45,507 bases of DNA from an uncultured Paraglaciecola sp. (GCF_913058035.1 NZ_CAJXPA010000014.1:1-45507); one strand, 5' to 3'. Shown: positions 1-9,129, counted from the stretch's first letter. The notes: generated from the sequence alone by a model not told the origin. Program-made: numbers and translations.

Positions 1-1
1 G

Positions 2-172
2 TTTTATTCAACAGTAGGAGAGATAAAATCGTTTGTTTTGAATGCAACCCCATTGTTACCATTAAATAATTGTAAAGGATATGTTAATAATTTGTTGGCT
101 ATCCAAAGTGATATTACGAGTCTACTTTCTACTTTTTTGGGATTTGTGACTTGTTTGATATACATATTATAA
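2..172 (+). CDS. Possible C-terminal end of a gene cut by the left edge
   Basis: A reading frame is open from the window edge to TAA at 170-172, 12 bases before the receptor gene. It translates to about 56 residues ending in a hydrophobic stretch (SLLSTFLGFVTCLIYIL). No start is visible and no family is recognised. The minus strand is also open here, and the AT-rich sequence makes chance openness plausible, so this is only a candidate. Confidence 0.18.
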   Translation, partial: FYSTVGEIKSFVLNATPLLPLNNCKGYVNNLLAIQSDITSLLSTFLGFVTCLIYIL

Positions 173-184
173 AAGGTACACACA

Positions 185-2626
185 ATGACCAATAAGCATC
201 TAAAAAACAAATCAAAGTCTATTCAATTAAATCCCATAATGGTGGCAATACGTGATGCCATTAACGACAAAAAGATTCAAGGTATTGCATTGTCAGCGTT
301 GATGGTTGGCGGCATGGCAGTGATGCCCAGCGCCAATGCACAAGTGGTAGATACGGCTCAAACCAAAACAGCTGATAAAAAGACGTCTCAGGGGATCGAG
401 ACAATAACAGTAACCTCACGAAAGCGTGTTGAAAATATTCAAGACACTCCCTTAAGTATCACGGCATTAGGTGCGACAAAGTTAGATGAATTAGGAATCG
501 AAAACTTTGATGATTACGCATTGATGTTACCCAGCCTCTCCTATCAATCAGCGGGGCCTGGTTTGTCACAAGTCTATATGCGTGGCGCATCAGATGGTGG
601 CAGTGGAAATGCATCAGGCTCTCAACCAAGTGTTGCCATTTATCTAGATGAACAACCGGTCACTGCTATCGGGCGAAATCTTGATTTGCATATCTATGAT
701 ATCGAACGAGTCGAAGCACTTGCAGGACCTCAAAGTACGTTATTTGGCGCAAGTTCGCAGTCGGGTACTATCAGGATCATTACTAATAAACCTCAAGTAG
801 ATACTTTTGAAGGGGGTGTTGATGTCAGTTATGGCACGACCAACAGTGGCGATCCCAGCCACTCGTTAGAAGGATTTGTGAATCTTCCAGTCAGTGATAA
901 TGCTGCAATCCGCTTAGTTGCTTGGACCAAAAAAGATGGCGGCTACATTGATAATATAGCAGGCACCAGGACTTATGGGTTGTTCACCGATGGTGGAAAC
1001 TTCTCAACGGTTGAAGAAAATAACGATGATCTGATAAAAGAAAATTTCAATGAATTAACGAATAGCGGCGCTAGAGTGGCTTTAAAAGTCAACCTTAACG
1101 ATGACTGGACTGCAACAGCTAGTTACCTGACTCAAAAGCAGGAGACGGAAGGTGTATGGTTTCAAGACTCAGAAAACCCTAGTGGTGAAGTCGGTGATTT
1201 AGAGGTTCAGCGTTATTTTCCTGATTCAATGGATGATGAATTTAGTCAAGCAGCCTTAACGATAGAGGGTGATTTTGGTTCTTCTAGTCTCGTCTATGCG
1301 GGCTCATTTATGGACCGAGATGTGCAGTACTTTAATGATTACTCTGACTATGCTGACTATTTTTCTACTAGTTGGATCCAATATTATGGCTGTGAATATT
1401 ATGGTACTGCAGATGTAGATGTAGATTGTTCCAGTATGGCTATTTTTTACAATGACGATAATCAATATAAACGTAATACTCATGAACTGCGTTTGCAATC
1501 AACAGACAACGACCCGCTTCAATATATTGTTGGTTTATATTACGAAGATGCCAGTCATGATTACCGTCAAGAATGGATAATGGATGGGATGGCGCAAGGC
1601 TCTGACTTTAGACAGTTTGGCGTGCCTAATCTTTGGTATTTAACGGATCAAAAGCGTGCAGATAAGCAGTCGGCATTGTTTGGTGAAGTGAGCTATGCAT
1701 TTACAGATCAACTCACCACCACACTGGGTGCGAGATGGTTTGAAAATGAAAGTAATTTAGTCGGAGTGTCGGGTTATGGCGCCATTGCGCCTGGCTTCCC
1801 TATTATTAACGTTGATAGTAAAGATGAGGATAGTGATAGTATTTTTAAATTCAATTTAACCTATAAAATTGATGATAAAAAGATGGTCTATCTTACTTGG
1901 TCAGAAGGTTATCGCCCTGGTGGCATAAACAGAGATGAAACAGATCTGGTAGCGCGTATCTATAAATCTGACTTTGTCACCAATACGGAGCTAGGCTGGA
2001 AAACAATGTGGCTGGATAATAATCTTCGTTGGAATGGCGCTGTTTACCATATGCAATGGGATGATATGCAATTTACTCGCTATGATTCATCATATGGTTC
2101 TCCTGTTGGCTTAACAGTCAACGCCAGCGAAGCAAAAATTGTCGGCATAGAATCAGATATTACCTATTTACTGACTCCAGACTGGACGGTAACTGCAGCA
2201 TTTAATTTTAATCAAGCTGAGTTGGCAGCTGATTTATTAGTAGGCAGTAACTTGTCACCTGACGGCACTGCACTGCCCAACGTGCCTGATTTTAAGGGGA
2301 ATTTAACCAGTCGTTATAACGTTGTTATCGGTGGTTATAATAGCTTTGCGCAAATTGTTTATTCCTATGTTGGCGAGACATACAGTGATATCTACAAGTA
2401 TAAAACCAGTGATGTAAACCTAGACCTTCGTGATGTCAATAACAGCTACAGTATTGTTAATTTGTCTGCAGGAATAGATATGGATGGCTGGGGAGTCAAT
2501 ATGTATGTCGATAACTTGACCGATGAACGTGCTCAGCTGTCTCGTGGTGGCGCAAGTTACGATAGCACTGTAACAGTCAACAGACCTCGAAATGTAGGGA
2601 TAAGATTTCATATGTTATTTGAATAA
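185..2626 (+). CDS. TonB-dependent outer-membrane receptor
   Basis: An 813-residue TonB-dependent receptor, which imports a scarce or bulky substrate across the outer membrane using energy from TonB-ExbBD. A long signal region ends near residue 53 (PSANA-Q). A TonB box and plug follow (ETITVTSRKRVENIQ, residues about 72-86), with the plug motif ERVEALAGPQSTLFGASSQS near residues 177-196. The rest is a beta-barrel rich in alternating aromatics. The last residues are RFHMLFE, so the usual terminal aromatic is followed by one extra Glu. ATG 185 has an AAAGG box 8-10 bases upstream; a downstream Met at residue 19 is a weaker alternative. It is first in a same-strand block with an SDR, an oxidoreductase, an esterase and a carrier. 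The substrate is inferred to be an organic ester or hydrophobic compound, not a siderophore, from this context only. Confidence 0.93.
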   Translation: MTNKHLKNKSKSIQLNPIMVAIRDAINDKKIQGIALSALMVGGMAVMPSANAQVVDTAQTKTADKKTSQGIETITVTSRKRVENIQDTPLSITALGATKLDELGIENFDDYALMLPSLSYQSAGPGLSQVYMRGASDGGSGNASGSQPSVAIYLDEQPVTAIGRNLDLHIYDIERVEALAGPQSTLFGASSQSGTIRIITNKPQVDTFEGGVDVSYGTTNSGDPSHSLEGFVNLPVSDNAAIRLVAWTKKDGGYIDNIAGTRTYGLFTDGGNFSTVEENNDDLIKENFNELTNSGARVALKVNLNDDWTATASYLTQKQETEGVWFQDSENPSGEVGDLEVQRYFPDSMDDEFSQAALTIEGDFGSSSLVYAGSFMDRDVQYFNDYSDYADYFSTSWIQYYGCEYYGTADVDVDCSSMAIFYNDDNQYKRNTHELRLQSTDNDPLQYIVGLYYEDASHDYRQEWIMDGMAQGSDFRQFGVPNLWYLTDQKRADKQSALFGEVSYAFTDQLTTTLGARWFENESNLVGVSGYGAIAPGFPIINVDSKDEDSDSIFKFNLTYKIDDKKMVYLTWSEGYRPGGINRDETDLVARIYKSDFVTNTELGWKTMWLDNNLRWNGAVYHMQWDDMQFTRYDSSYGSPVGLTVNASEAKIVGIESDITYLLTPDWTVTAAFNFNQAELAADLLVGSNLSPDGTALPNVPDFKGNLTSRYNVVIGGYNSFAQIVYSYVGETYSDIYKYKTSDVNLDLRDVNNSYSIVNLSAGIDMDGWGVNMYVDNLTDERAQLSRGGASYDSTVTVNRPRNVGIRFHMLFE

Positions 2627-2632
2627 ATCTCT

Positions 2633-2678
2633 GGTTGCGCGTCTTGACGGGTTCAATAAATCCAGCATGACGCGCACC
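2633..2678. terminator. GC-rich inverted repeat after the receptor gene
   Basis: GGTTGCGCGTC (2633-2643) pairs with GACGCGCACC (2669-2678) with one bulge and a 25-base loop. It sits in the 103-base gap between the receptor and the SDR. There is no T-run, so it may attenuate transcription or stabilise the receptor mRNA rather than act as a classical terminator. Confidence 0.35.
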
Positions 2679-2729
2679 TGTATCTTCCTAATTTCAAGTG
2701 CGTATTTTTTGTAATATGAGGACATTCTA

Positions 2730-3527
2730 ATGACTGAAGTAAATAACGGGTTGGGCCCGGAGCATGTTGTGCTCGTTACCGCTGGCGCCAGCGGCATTGG
2801 CCGTAAAATAGCCGAAAAATTTTTAGGATATGGTTGTAAAGTACATGTTTGCGACATTAATAATAAGGTTGTAGCTGAATTTCTTGAAGCAAATCCTAGT
2901 GCAACAGCCTCGGTAGCAGATGTTGCAAATGTTGCTCAAGTTAAACAAATGTTTGCTGACTTGATGACTCATTATCAACATTTGGACCTGTTGGTAAACA
3001 ATGCTGGGATAGCAGGTCCGACGGCATTGGTTGAAGACATTGATCCTGACGATTGGGCACGTACCATCAATGTTGATGTGAATGGACAGTTTCATTGCAC
3101 TAAGTTTGCGGTACCGTTACTCAAGGCAAATGGCTCGGGCAGCATTATCAATATTTCATCGAACGCTGGCTTTTTTGGTTTTCCGATGCGCTCGCCTTAT
3201 GCCGCATCTAAATGGGCACTGATTGGTTTAACAAAAACATGGGCGATGGAGTTAGGGCCACATAATATTCGCGTAAATGCACTATGCCCTGGCAGTGTTA
3301 AAGGAGAGCGGATTGACAATGTTATCCGTCTTGATGCCGAAAAACGTGGGGTAGCACCGGATGTGGTAAGAGATATCTACGCAGAACAAAGTTCACTTCG
3401 GCTTTTTGTCAGTCCAGATGATATAGCCAATATGGCCATATTTTTAAGCTCTACACTGGGGGCTAGTCTTTCTGGGCAGGCGATTGGAATTGATGGGCAT
3501 ACCGAAAGTTTATCTAGTAAATTTTAA
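2730..3527 (+). CDS. Short-chain dehydrogenase/reductase (SDR)
   Basis: A 265-residue classical SDR, an NAD(P)-dependent cytoplasmic alcohol/ketone oxidoreductase. The cofactor motif TAGASGIG lies near residues 16-23, NNAG (LLVNNAGIAGP) near 89-92, the catalytic Ser in NISSNAGFFGF, and the catalytic pair in SPYAASKWAL (YxxxK). The C-terminus ends GIDGHTESLSSKF, usual for the family. GAGGAC lies about 7 bases upstream of ATG 2730. The gene follows the receptor by 103 bases and precedes the oxidoreductase by 95, so it probably belongs to the same transcription unit. A role in oxidising an alcohol formed from the imported substrate is inferred; the true substrate cannot be told. Confidence 0.9.
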   Translation: MTEVNNGLGPEHVVLVTAGASGIGRKIAEKFLGYGCKVHVCDINNKVVAEFLEANPSATASVADVANVAQVKQMFADLMTHYQHLDLLVNNAGIAGPTALVEDIDPDDWARTINVDVNGQFHCTKFAVPLLKANGSGSIINISSNAGFFGFPMRSPYAASKWALIGLTKTWAMELGPHNIRVNALCPGSVKGERIDNVIRLDAEKRGVAPDVVRDIYAEQSSLRLFVSPDDIANMAIFLSSTLGASLSGQAIGIDGHTESLSSKF

Positions 3528-3622
3528 ATATTATGCATGGTTGGGTTTAATCGGTTCTGATTGATTCATTAAATATAGCTGAGCGCAACATAGTGGGATG
3601 TGGTTAAAAATGGGAGAAAACA

Positions 3623-4612
3623 ATGAAAGCAGCTTGGTTTGAAAAGTTTGGTGCTGCATCAGATACAATCATAATAGGTGAGCAACCCAAGCCGATTGCT
3701 GGAGATGGTCAGGTATTAGTCAAATTAAAAACCACAGGGGTTAATCCCTCAGATGTTAAAAAGCGCATAGGCGCTTTTCCTAACCTACTGGATAATGGTC
3801 ATGTGATCCCGCATAGCGATGGTGCAGGTATTATCGAGGCCGTTGGCCAAGGCGTTTCTGAAAGTAGAATTGGCGAACGCGTTTGGGTTTATCAGGCGCA
3901 GTATGCTCGCCTTTTAGGCACAGCAGCTGAATATGTCGCCATTGATGCATCGCGAGCGGCCACGTTACCGAGCAATACATCATTTGAGATAGGTGCTTGT
4001 TTAGGCATTCCTGCCATGACTGCGCATCGTGTTGTCTCATCAGATGGTGCGGTTGATGGCCAGACGGTTTTAGTTACCGGTGGAGCTGGCCGGGTTGGCT
4101 ACTATGCTATTCAATGGGCTAAACTTGCAGGAGCAAAAGTCATTGCAACAGCAAGTAACCCAATAGATGAAGCCACTTGCATTCAAGCTGGAGCTGATTT
4201 AGTGGTTAACCATCGTGAAGCTAACTGGGGTGATAAAGCCCAAGAGGTGAACGATGGTGAAAAAGTGGATCGGGTGATTGATGTTGATTTTGGCTTTAAC
4301 TTGCCTGAAGTCCTTAAATGTATTCGCACCAGTGGCGTGATTGCCACTTATGGGAATACCCAAATCAAAGAACCCACGTTACCTTTTTTGCAGATGATGT
4401 TTATGGATCTCACTATACGCATGACTATTGTCTATGCCATGCCAGAATTAGCGAAACAGCAAGCTATCGACGACATTTACAAGGCCTTAGCTGAAGGGCA
4501 TTTGCAACACAGAGTGACGCATGTACTGCCTTTTCAACAAATGGCAAAAAGTCATGCGTTAATAGAGGGAAATGGATTGCGCGGCTGTGTTGTTGTTGAT
4601 ATTGATGCGTAG
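3623..4612 (+). CDS. Zinc-independent MDR oxidoreductase (NADPH:quinone reductase-like)
   Basis: A 329-residue medium-chain dehydrogenase/reductase. The N-terminal GroES-like domain begins MKAAWFEKFGAASD and contains TGVNPSDVKKRIG and HSDGAGIIEAVG. The Rossmann segment has VLVTGGAGRVGYYAIQWAKL near residues 149-168. The Cys/His set for catalytic or structural zinc is absent, which places it with quinone oxidoreductases, zeta-crystallins and enone reductases. Such enzymes use NADPH to reduce quinones or the C=C bond of alpha,beta-unsaturated carbonyls. A good ribosome site (GGGAGAAAACA) precedes ATG 3623. The esterase gene begins 24 bases after the stop, indicating co-transcription. Enone reduction would fit the ketone and ester theme of the island, but this is inference. 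Confidence 0.88.
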   Translation: MKAAWFEKFGAASDTIIIGEQPKPIAGDGQVLVKLKTTGVNPSDVKKRIGAFPNLLDNGHVIPHSDGAGIIEAVGQGVSESRIGERVWVYQAQYARLLGTAAEYVAIDASRAATLPSNTSFEIGACLGIPAMTAHRVVSSDGAVDGQTVLVTGGAGRVGYYAIQWAKLAGAKVIATASNPIDEATCIQAGADLVVNHREANWGDKAQEVNDGEKVDRVIDVDFGFNLPEVLKCIRTSGVIATYGNTQIKEPTLPFLQMMFMDLTIRMTIVYAMPELAKQQAIDDIYKALAEGHLQHRVTHVLPFQQMAKSHALIEGNGLRGCVVVDIDA

Positions 4613-4636
4613 ATTATAGTTAAAAGGCCCCAACTC

Positions 4637-6265
4637 ATGATAAAAACATCGTTACTCCCTATCAGATTTATGTGTTTTTTGGGTAGGGGCCTACCTATTA
4701 CAATGTCCTTGTTTATTTTTTGCCACGTGTGCGCTGCCAACGAGTCACTCTCAGTTGAAGTAACCGCTGGCAATGAAATATTGATTGGGCAATATACAGA
4801 TCAAACACTAGCAGTTGCTGCCTTTAAGGGTATTCCGTATGCTGCGCCTCCGTTAGATGATAGTCGTTGGCAAGCACCAGAAAAACATCAACCACGATCA
4901 GGTAAACAGTTAGCCACTCAGTTTGCCCATGCATGTTTTCAAGATAGCTACAATACTCAATGGTATCAGCAGCTGGGTGCTGCCTTCGGTGTGTCTCCTG
5001 AGGAATTCACTGATCCAAGCTTTAGTGAAGATTGCCTTTACCTAAACATTTGGACGCCACTGTTGAGTAAAGATAAAAAATTACCTGTCATGGTTTGGGT
5101 ACATGGTGGCAGTAATAAGGCTGGCTGGTCATACGAGCAAAATTATATTGGCGCTAAGCTTGCGCAACAAGGGAATGTTATAGTCGTTAGTATCGCCTAT
5201 CGCTTGGGTGTGTTTGGCTTCTTCTCTCACCCTGAATTAATGCAAAACAATGCGTCCGCAAATTTTGGTTTATTAGATCAAATCGAAGCATTAAGCTGGA
5301 TCAATAAAAATATCGAGCAATTTGGTGGTGATAGTTCAAATATAACACTCTTTGGAGAATCAGCTGGAGCGGCAAATATTGGCAACTTGATTTTGTCACC
5401 CTTGGCGGATGGTCTTTTTCAACGTGCCATCAGCCAAAGTGGTGGTTTCCAATTGTGGAACAATACTGCATTAAAAAACCAACAAACATTTGGTCACGAC
5501 TTAGCCCACTCCATTGATGTCAACGACCGTTCACTGTCGACACTAAAAAAAGCATCTGCAACCGTCCTGTTTAATAAAGCCAAACAAGACTTTCCAGAGT
5601 ATTACTATGGTGCTTCCGTCGACGGTTATGTGCTCCCTGATACTGCCTTAAATTTACTGTTTAGCCGGAAGTTGCAGGTCGATCTACTGATTGGTAGCAA
5701 TCAAGATGAATGGTTAATGTATTTGGATAATTCTCCTGAAGAATTATCTCAAATGATCCATTCCTACCCCAAAGACATCCAAAATATATTGAAAGATCGT
5801 GCGCAACAAGAGCAAAGCATTGCCCATGGACATGATCAAGCGTCTACCCTAATTGACATGGTGTGTCCGGGTTATGCTTATGCACAGCAAATCGTTAAGT
5901 CAGATAAACGTGCTTATATTTATCGCTTTAAGCGTGTTCGAACGGGTAATGGCGGCGACCAGCTCCAGGCTTACCATGGCGCAGAGATCCCTTATGTGTT
6001 TGATAGTCATGATGACTGGCTCACAACGAACAATGACGACACTGCGCTAACAAAGGCGATGGTAAGCTATTGGACTAATTTTGCTAAAAGTGGCGATCCT
6101 AATGATCCAACATCGACTGATCTGCCTCATTGGCCGCAATTTGATGAAAAGGATCCTAAAGTGCTCGCGTTATCGGCCCACATATCGACAATCTCGGCAC
6201 CTGATTTCTCAAATTGTCAGAAAATATTTCCCGTCCTACAGCAAAACGCAAAAGAAGAAGAATAA
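4637..6265 (+). CDS. Secreted type-B carboxylesterase
   Basis: A 542-residue carboxylesterase of the cholinesterase/type-B family, hydrolysing carboxylic esters. A hydrophobic N-terminus ending near VCAANES (residue about 35) suggests export to the periplasm or outside. Family landmarks appear in order: AAFKGIPYAAPP (61-72), SEDCLYLNIWTP (130-141), oxyanion-hole MVWVHGGS (152-159), nucleophile elbow TLFGESAGA with Ser about 242, acidic region IGSNQDEW, and the His region YHGAEIPYVFD. All triad positions are present, so the enzyme should be active. Length is normal for the family. It lies 24 bases after the oxidoreductase and 15 bases before a BCCT carrier, suggesting that an ester is cleaved outside the cytoplasm and a product then imported. 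Confidence 0.92.
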   Translation: MIKTSLLPIRFMCFLGRGLPITMSLFIFCHVCAANESLSVEVTAGNEILIGQYTDQTLAVAAFKGIPYAAPPLDDSRWQAPEKHQPRSGKQLATQFAHACFQDSYNTQWYQQLGAAFGVSPEEFTDPSFSEDCLYLNIWTPLLSKDKKLPVMVWVHGGSNKAGWSYEQNYIGAKLAQQGNVIVVSIAYRLGVFGFFSHPELMQNNASANFGLLDQIEALSWINKNIEQFGGDSSNITLFGESAGAANIGNLILSPLADGLFQRAISQSGGFQLWNNTALKNQQTFGHDLAHSIDVNDRSLSTLKKASATVLFNKAKQDFPEYYYGASVDGYVLPDTALNLLFSRKLQVDLLIGSNQDEWLMYLDNSPEELSQMIHSYPKDIQNILKDRAQQEQSIAHGHDQASTLIDMVCPGYAYAQQIVKSDKRAYIYRFKRVRTGNGGDQLQAYHGAEIPYVFDSHDDWLTTNNDDTALTKAMVSYWTNFAKSGDPNDPTSTDLPHWPQFDEKDPKVLALSAHISTISAPDFSNCQKIFPVLQQNAKEEE

Positions 6266-6280
6266 TAAAGGAGAATTAAG

Positions 6281-7786
6281 TTGAATCAACGAATTGATAA
6301 ACCCGGTTTTATCGCCACCATTGCTGTCATGTTGTTGATGACAGTACCTTTAATGATGGCGCCAGAATTATCGTCAAAAGTGATGCAACAAGCTTATGAA
6401 TACATAGGCAGTAACTTTGGCTTTCTATATGTATTTCTTGCCGCGACGATATTACCGTTACTTCTTTGGTTGGCTTTTGGCAAATATGGCAGTATTAAAC
6501 TCGGTGATGCAGATGATAAACCGGAATATAATAATTTTGCGTGGAGTGGCATGTTATTTTGCGCGGGCGTTGGCGCTGGATTATTATATTGGGCGACAAT
6601 TGAATGGGCTTTCTATTACCAATCTCCACCGTTTGGTGTAGAGCCAATGTCAACAGAAGCGGCTAAGTGGGCATCATCGTATGGATTATTTCATTGGGGG
6701 ATAAGCGCATGGGCGTTTTATTGTTTACCCACGTTAGCGATTGCTTATCCTTATTACGTTAAAAAAATTCCAATGTTAAAGTTCAGTATCAGTTGTCATC
6801 ATGTGTTGGGAGGCAAAGAAAACTCTGTCGCAGGACGTTTTATTGATTTTCTTTTTCGGATAGCGTTGATTGGTGGAGCGGGTTCATCTTTGGGTTTTTC
6901 AACACCTTTGATTGCCGAAGGTATAGCACGATTGATTGGTATCGACTCAAATTTCTCGCTTGAAGTAATTGTGGTGTGCGTGTGCGTCATGATATTTGCC
7001 ACGAGTGTTTATTTTGGATTAGAAAAAGGGATGAAACGGCTCAGTTCAGCTAATGTTTGGTTATCATTCTTATTGCTGGCATTTCTTCTATTTGCAGGCC
7101 CAACGGTATTTATCTTCAAATCAAGTATAAGTGGTCTAGGCACTGTTTTACAAAACTTCATCCAAATGAATACCTGGACAGACCCATTTACAGAATCTAA
7201 TTTTGTTGAAAACTGGACTGTTTTTTATTGGGCTTGGTGGGTTGCTTTCGGTCCATTTGTTGGCATTTTCGTTACCCGTATATCAAAGGGCAGAACCATT
7301 AAAGAAGTCACTGTTGGTATGCTCACATTCGGGACTATCGGGGGCTCGTTGTTTTATATGATTTTTGGCAATTTTGCATTATATCAACAACTTTCAGGTA
7401 ATTTGGATGTGATAGTGTTAATGAATGAAAGTGGGATACCCGAAGCGATTATTACCGTATTTGAACAGTTACCATTATCTAATATTGTTATAGGCTTATT
7501 CTGTGTGGTTTGTATCATCTTTGTAGCGACAACTTATGATGCGGCTTCTTATGTTCTTGCCAGTAGCGCTACGGCTGAACTACCTGTTGGGGAAGATCCT
7601 CATCGCTTACACCGGACATTTTGGGCTTTGGCACTGGCACTCCTGCCTATTTGTTTAATGTATGTTGGCGGCCTCAAGGTTGCACAAACGGCTGTTTTAG
7701 TGGTGTCATTACCTATTTTGTTTGTATATATGATAATGACTTACTCGTTCTTGAGTTCATTAAAACAAGATTATGGGACGAGTTAA
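6281..7786 (+). CDS. BCCT-family transporter
   Basis: A 501-residue inner-membrane carrier of the betaine/carnitine/choline transporter family with about 12 hydrophobic segments. Diagnostic stretches are MLFCAGVGAGLLYWATIEWA in the substrate-site region and FYWAWWVAFGPFVGIFVTRI followed by SKGRTIKE, the most conserved family signature. The start is TTG 6281, chosen because AAGGAG (6268-6273) lies 7 bases upstream and no ATG is better placed. The C-terminus is short (SLKQDYGTS), without the long osmosensing tail seen in some osmoprotectant carriers, so a catabolic role is more likely (inference). The 15-base gap from the carboxylesterase suggests it imports a product of that enzyme; a quaternary amine or similar zwitterion is the family expectation. 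Confidence 0.93.
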   Translation: MNQRIDKPGFIATIAVMLLMTVPLMMAPELSSKVMQQAYEYIGSNFGFLYVFLAATILPLLLWLAFGKYGSIKLGDADDKPEYNNFAWSGMLFCAGVGAGLLYWATIEWAFYYQSPPFGVEPMSTEAAKWASSYGLFHWGISAWAFYCLPTLAIAYPYYVKKIPMLKFSISCHHVLGGKENSVAGRFIDFLFRIALIGGAGSSLGFSTPLIAEGIARLIGIDSNFSLEVIVVCVCVMIFATSVYFGLEKGMKRLSSANVWLSFLLLAFLLFAGPTVFIFKSSISGLGTVLQNFIQMNTWTDPFTESNFVENWTVFYWAWWVAFGPFVGIFVTRISKGRTIKEVTVGMLTFGTIGGSLFYMIFGNFALYQQLSGNLDVIVLMNESGIPEAIITVFEQLPLSNIVIGLFCVVCIIFVATTYDAASYVLASSATAELPVGEDPHRLHRTFWALALALLPICLMYVGGLKVAQTAVLVVSLPILFVYMIMTYSFLSSLKQDYGTS

Positions 7787-7951
7787 GTCAAATTAACAAG
7801 CACCCACTTAGTTTTTACCATTAGCTCCGCGTCGGCTGGGGCTATTGTCTTTATTATTTCGGAATATTTCTTATCAAAGCTTCATCAAAATGGTTATGCA
7901 CCTGCGGAGGCTGGTTCGTTGAAGCAGTTGAATAGAATGATGAATCGGTAA
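7787..7951 (+). other. Open in-frame extension after the BCCT stop codon
   Basis: Directly after the BCCT TAA the same frame stays open for 54 codons to TAA 7949-7951. The translation looks protein-like, with a hydrophobic helix (SASAGAIVFIISEYF) and a polar tail (PAEAGSLKQLNRMMNR). It has no start codon with a ribosome site. It could be a lost C-terminal extension of the carrier, a remnant of another gene, or chance. Confidence 0.28.
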
Positions 7952-8030
7952 ACTATCAAAAGTTATCGGCGAAAACTATCAGGGTCAAAACTATCTGACC
8001 CCGATAGTTTATCGACACCGATAGTTTACC
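7947..8030. terminator. Nested inverted repeat between convergent genes
   Basis: An 84-base composite palindrome between the plus-strand carrier and the minus-strand SGNH gene. Outer arms: GGTAAACTATC (7947-7957) and GATAGTTTACC (8020-8030), perfect. Inner arms: AAACTATCAGGGTCA (7973-7987) and TGACCCCGATAGTTT (7996-8010), one mismatch. The loop is another AAACTATC. The octamer occurs three times direct and twice inverted. It probably acts as a bidirectional terminator. Confidence 0.6.
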
Positions 8031-8083
8031 GATAGATTTACGTATTCAATTACACACTGATTAAATTGAAATGGGTGTCTAAG

Positions 8084-9034
8084 TTATTCTGGTTTATTTA
8101 AGGCACAACGCTTTGGGTAAACGGATTTAGATATTATTAAGGGCGCAGCCTTTACTTTACTTTCGCTCACAAGCTGTTCAAAGGCTGCCTGTTGTAGCAT
8201 GTTTACTGCATGGCGGGACATGCCAAGTTCGAAACCAGAACATTCATTTCTACCAAGTGAACGAGGATCTAAACCTGTCAGATTACCAAACACTACCAAA
8301 GCCTGAAGGTAGTAACCATGAGTGCTGGCATGGTAATAATCCCAAGACCATAGACTGACTTTTCCAAACTCGATTCCATCGTACGGATTGGTATCGGCAA
8401 TGCCTAATACCATTGCCCGGGTCCAAGCTTCACCCACACCATTCACTGCTTTAACTGCGGGCGCGGCGGCTGCAGCTAAGTCGTAACCAGCACGTATGTC
8501 CAATGCCATTTTTGAGATAGGTGTGCCTGACCAATGTCGGTCAGCCTGATAAATTAAATCTGCACGGGACCACGTTGCACTCAGAAATACTTCGACGTTT
8601 GGGTTCAACTGCTGCAAGAATGTTGACAATTTCACTGTGGTCTCAACAAGCATTGCCGGATCACCTGGCTTTTTGCTATCTAAGGTACTGTAGCCATGCA
8701 TCACAACCTGATCCCATGGTTGTTTACCAATGACAGCCAGCTTGTTTTCTAAGTGAAAGTCGAGCGCACTGCTGCTTCTTGTTTCTAAGTAAACATCATA
8801 ATCAAGACCCGCTTGTTCACTGAAAGACTTAAAAAGTGCTGGTACTCCACCAATACCGTGATTGTTTAGATCGGTTACCGAGTCAGCACGATAGTATCTA
8901 GTGGCAGAGCCATAGCCATATGTAAAACTATTCCCAATAAATAACACGCTCGTTTCGGTATTAATATCAGCGTTAGTAAAAGCACTATTCACCATAAGAA
9001 TCGTTGTGGCGACAGTCGTAATTAATGGTTTCAT
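8084..9034 (-). CDS. Exported SGNH/GDSL-like hydrolase
   Basis: A 316-residue protein with an N-terminal signal (MKPLITTVATTILMVNSAF). Block I of the SGNH fold is seen as SVLFIGNSFTYGYG near residues 29-42, with Ser as nucleophile; this GNSF form is shared with uncharacterised DUF4886-type SGNH proteins. The C-terminal dyad appears as WDYYHAST (D-x-x-H). Family members are esterases or carbohydrate deacetylases. The protein is expected in the periplasm or outside. It is transcribed alone, convergent to the BCCT gene and separated from it by a strong palindrome; three 11-bp repeats lie 63-95 bases upstream of the start. Substrate unknown; an ester-cleaving role fits the other esterases in the island. 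Confidence 0.75.
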   Translation of the reverse strand: MKPLITTVATTILMVNSAFTNADINTETSVLFIGNSFTYGYGSATRYYRADSVTDLNNHGIGGVPALFKSFSEQAGLDYDVYLETRSSSALDFHLENKLAVIGKQPWDQVVMHGYSTLDSKKPGDPAMLVETTVKLSTFLQQLNPNVEVFLSATWSRADLIYQADRHWSGTPISKMALDIRAGYDLAAAAAPAVKAVNGVGEAWTRAMVLGIADTNPYDGIEFGKVSLWSWDYYHASTHGYYLQALVVFGNLTGLDPRSLGRNECSGFELGMSRHAVNMLQQAAFEQLVSESKVKAAPLIISKSVYPKRCALNKPE

Positions 9035-9096
9035 CGTTAAGTCTCTGGATATTTTTATTGGATGAGAGTAACCAGTAAACTCAATTCATACAATAT

Positions 9097-9129
9097 AACT
9101 ATTTAGTAACTATTCAGTAACTATTTAGA
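9097..9129. repeat. Three 11-bp direct repeats upstream of the SGNH gene
   Basis: AACTATTTAGT, AACTATTCAGT and AACTATTTAGA run head to tail at 9097-9107, 9108-9118 and 9119-9129. The 11-bp period is about one helical turn, as in arrays bound by winged-helix regulators such as PhoB or OmpR. The position suggests an operator for the SGNH gene, but repeat slippage is equally possible. The rest of 9130-9273 is AT-rich with nothing recognisable. Confidence 0.45.

Noticed and set aside
4-210. 68-residue minus-strand frame at the left edge
   Set aside because: It overlaps the receptor start and its AT-rich upstream region, with no ribosome site or recognisable domain.
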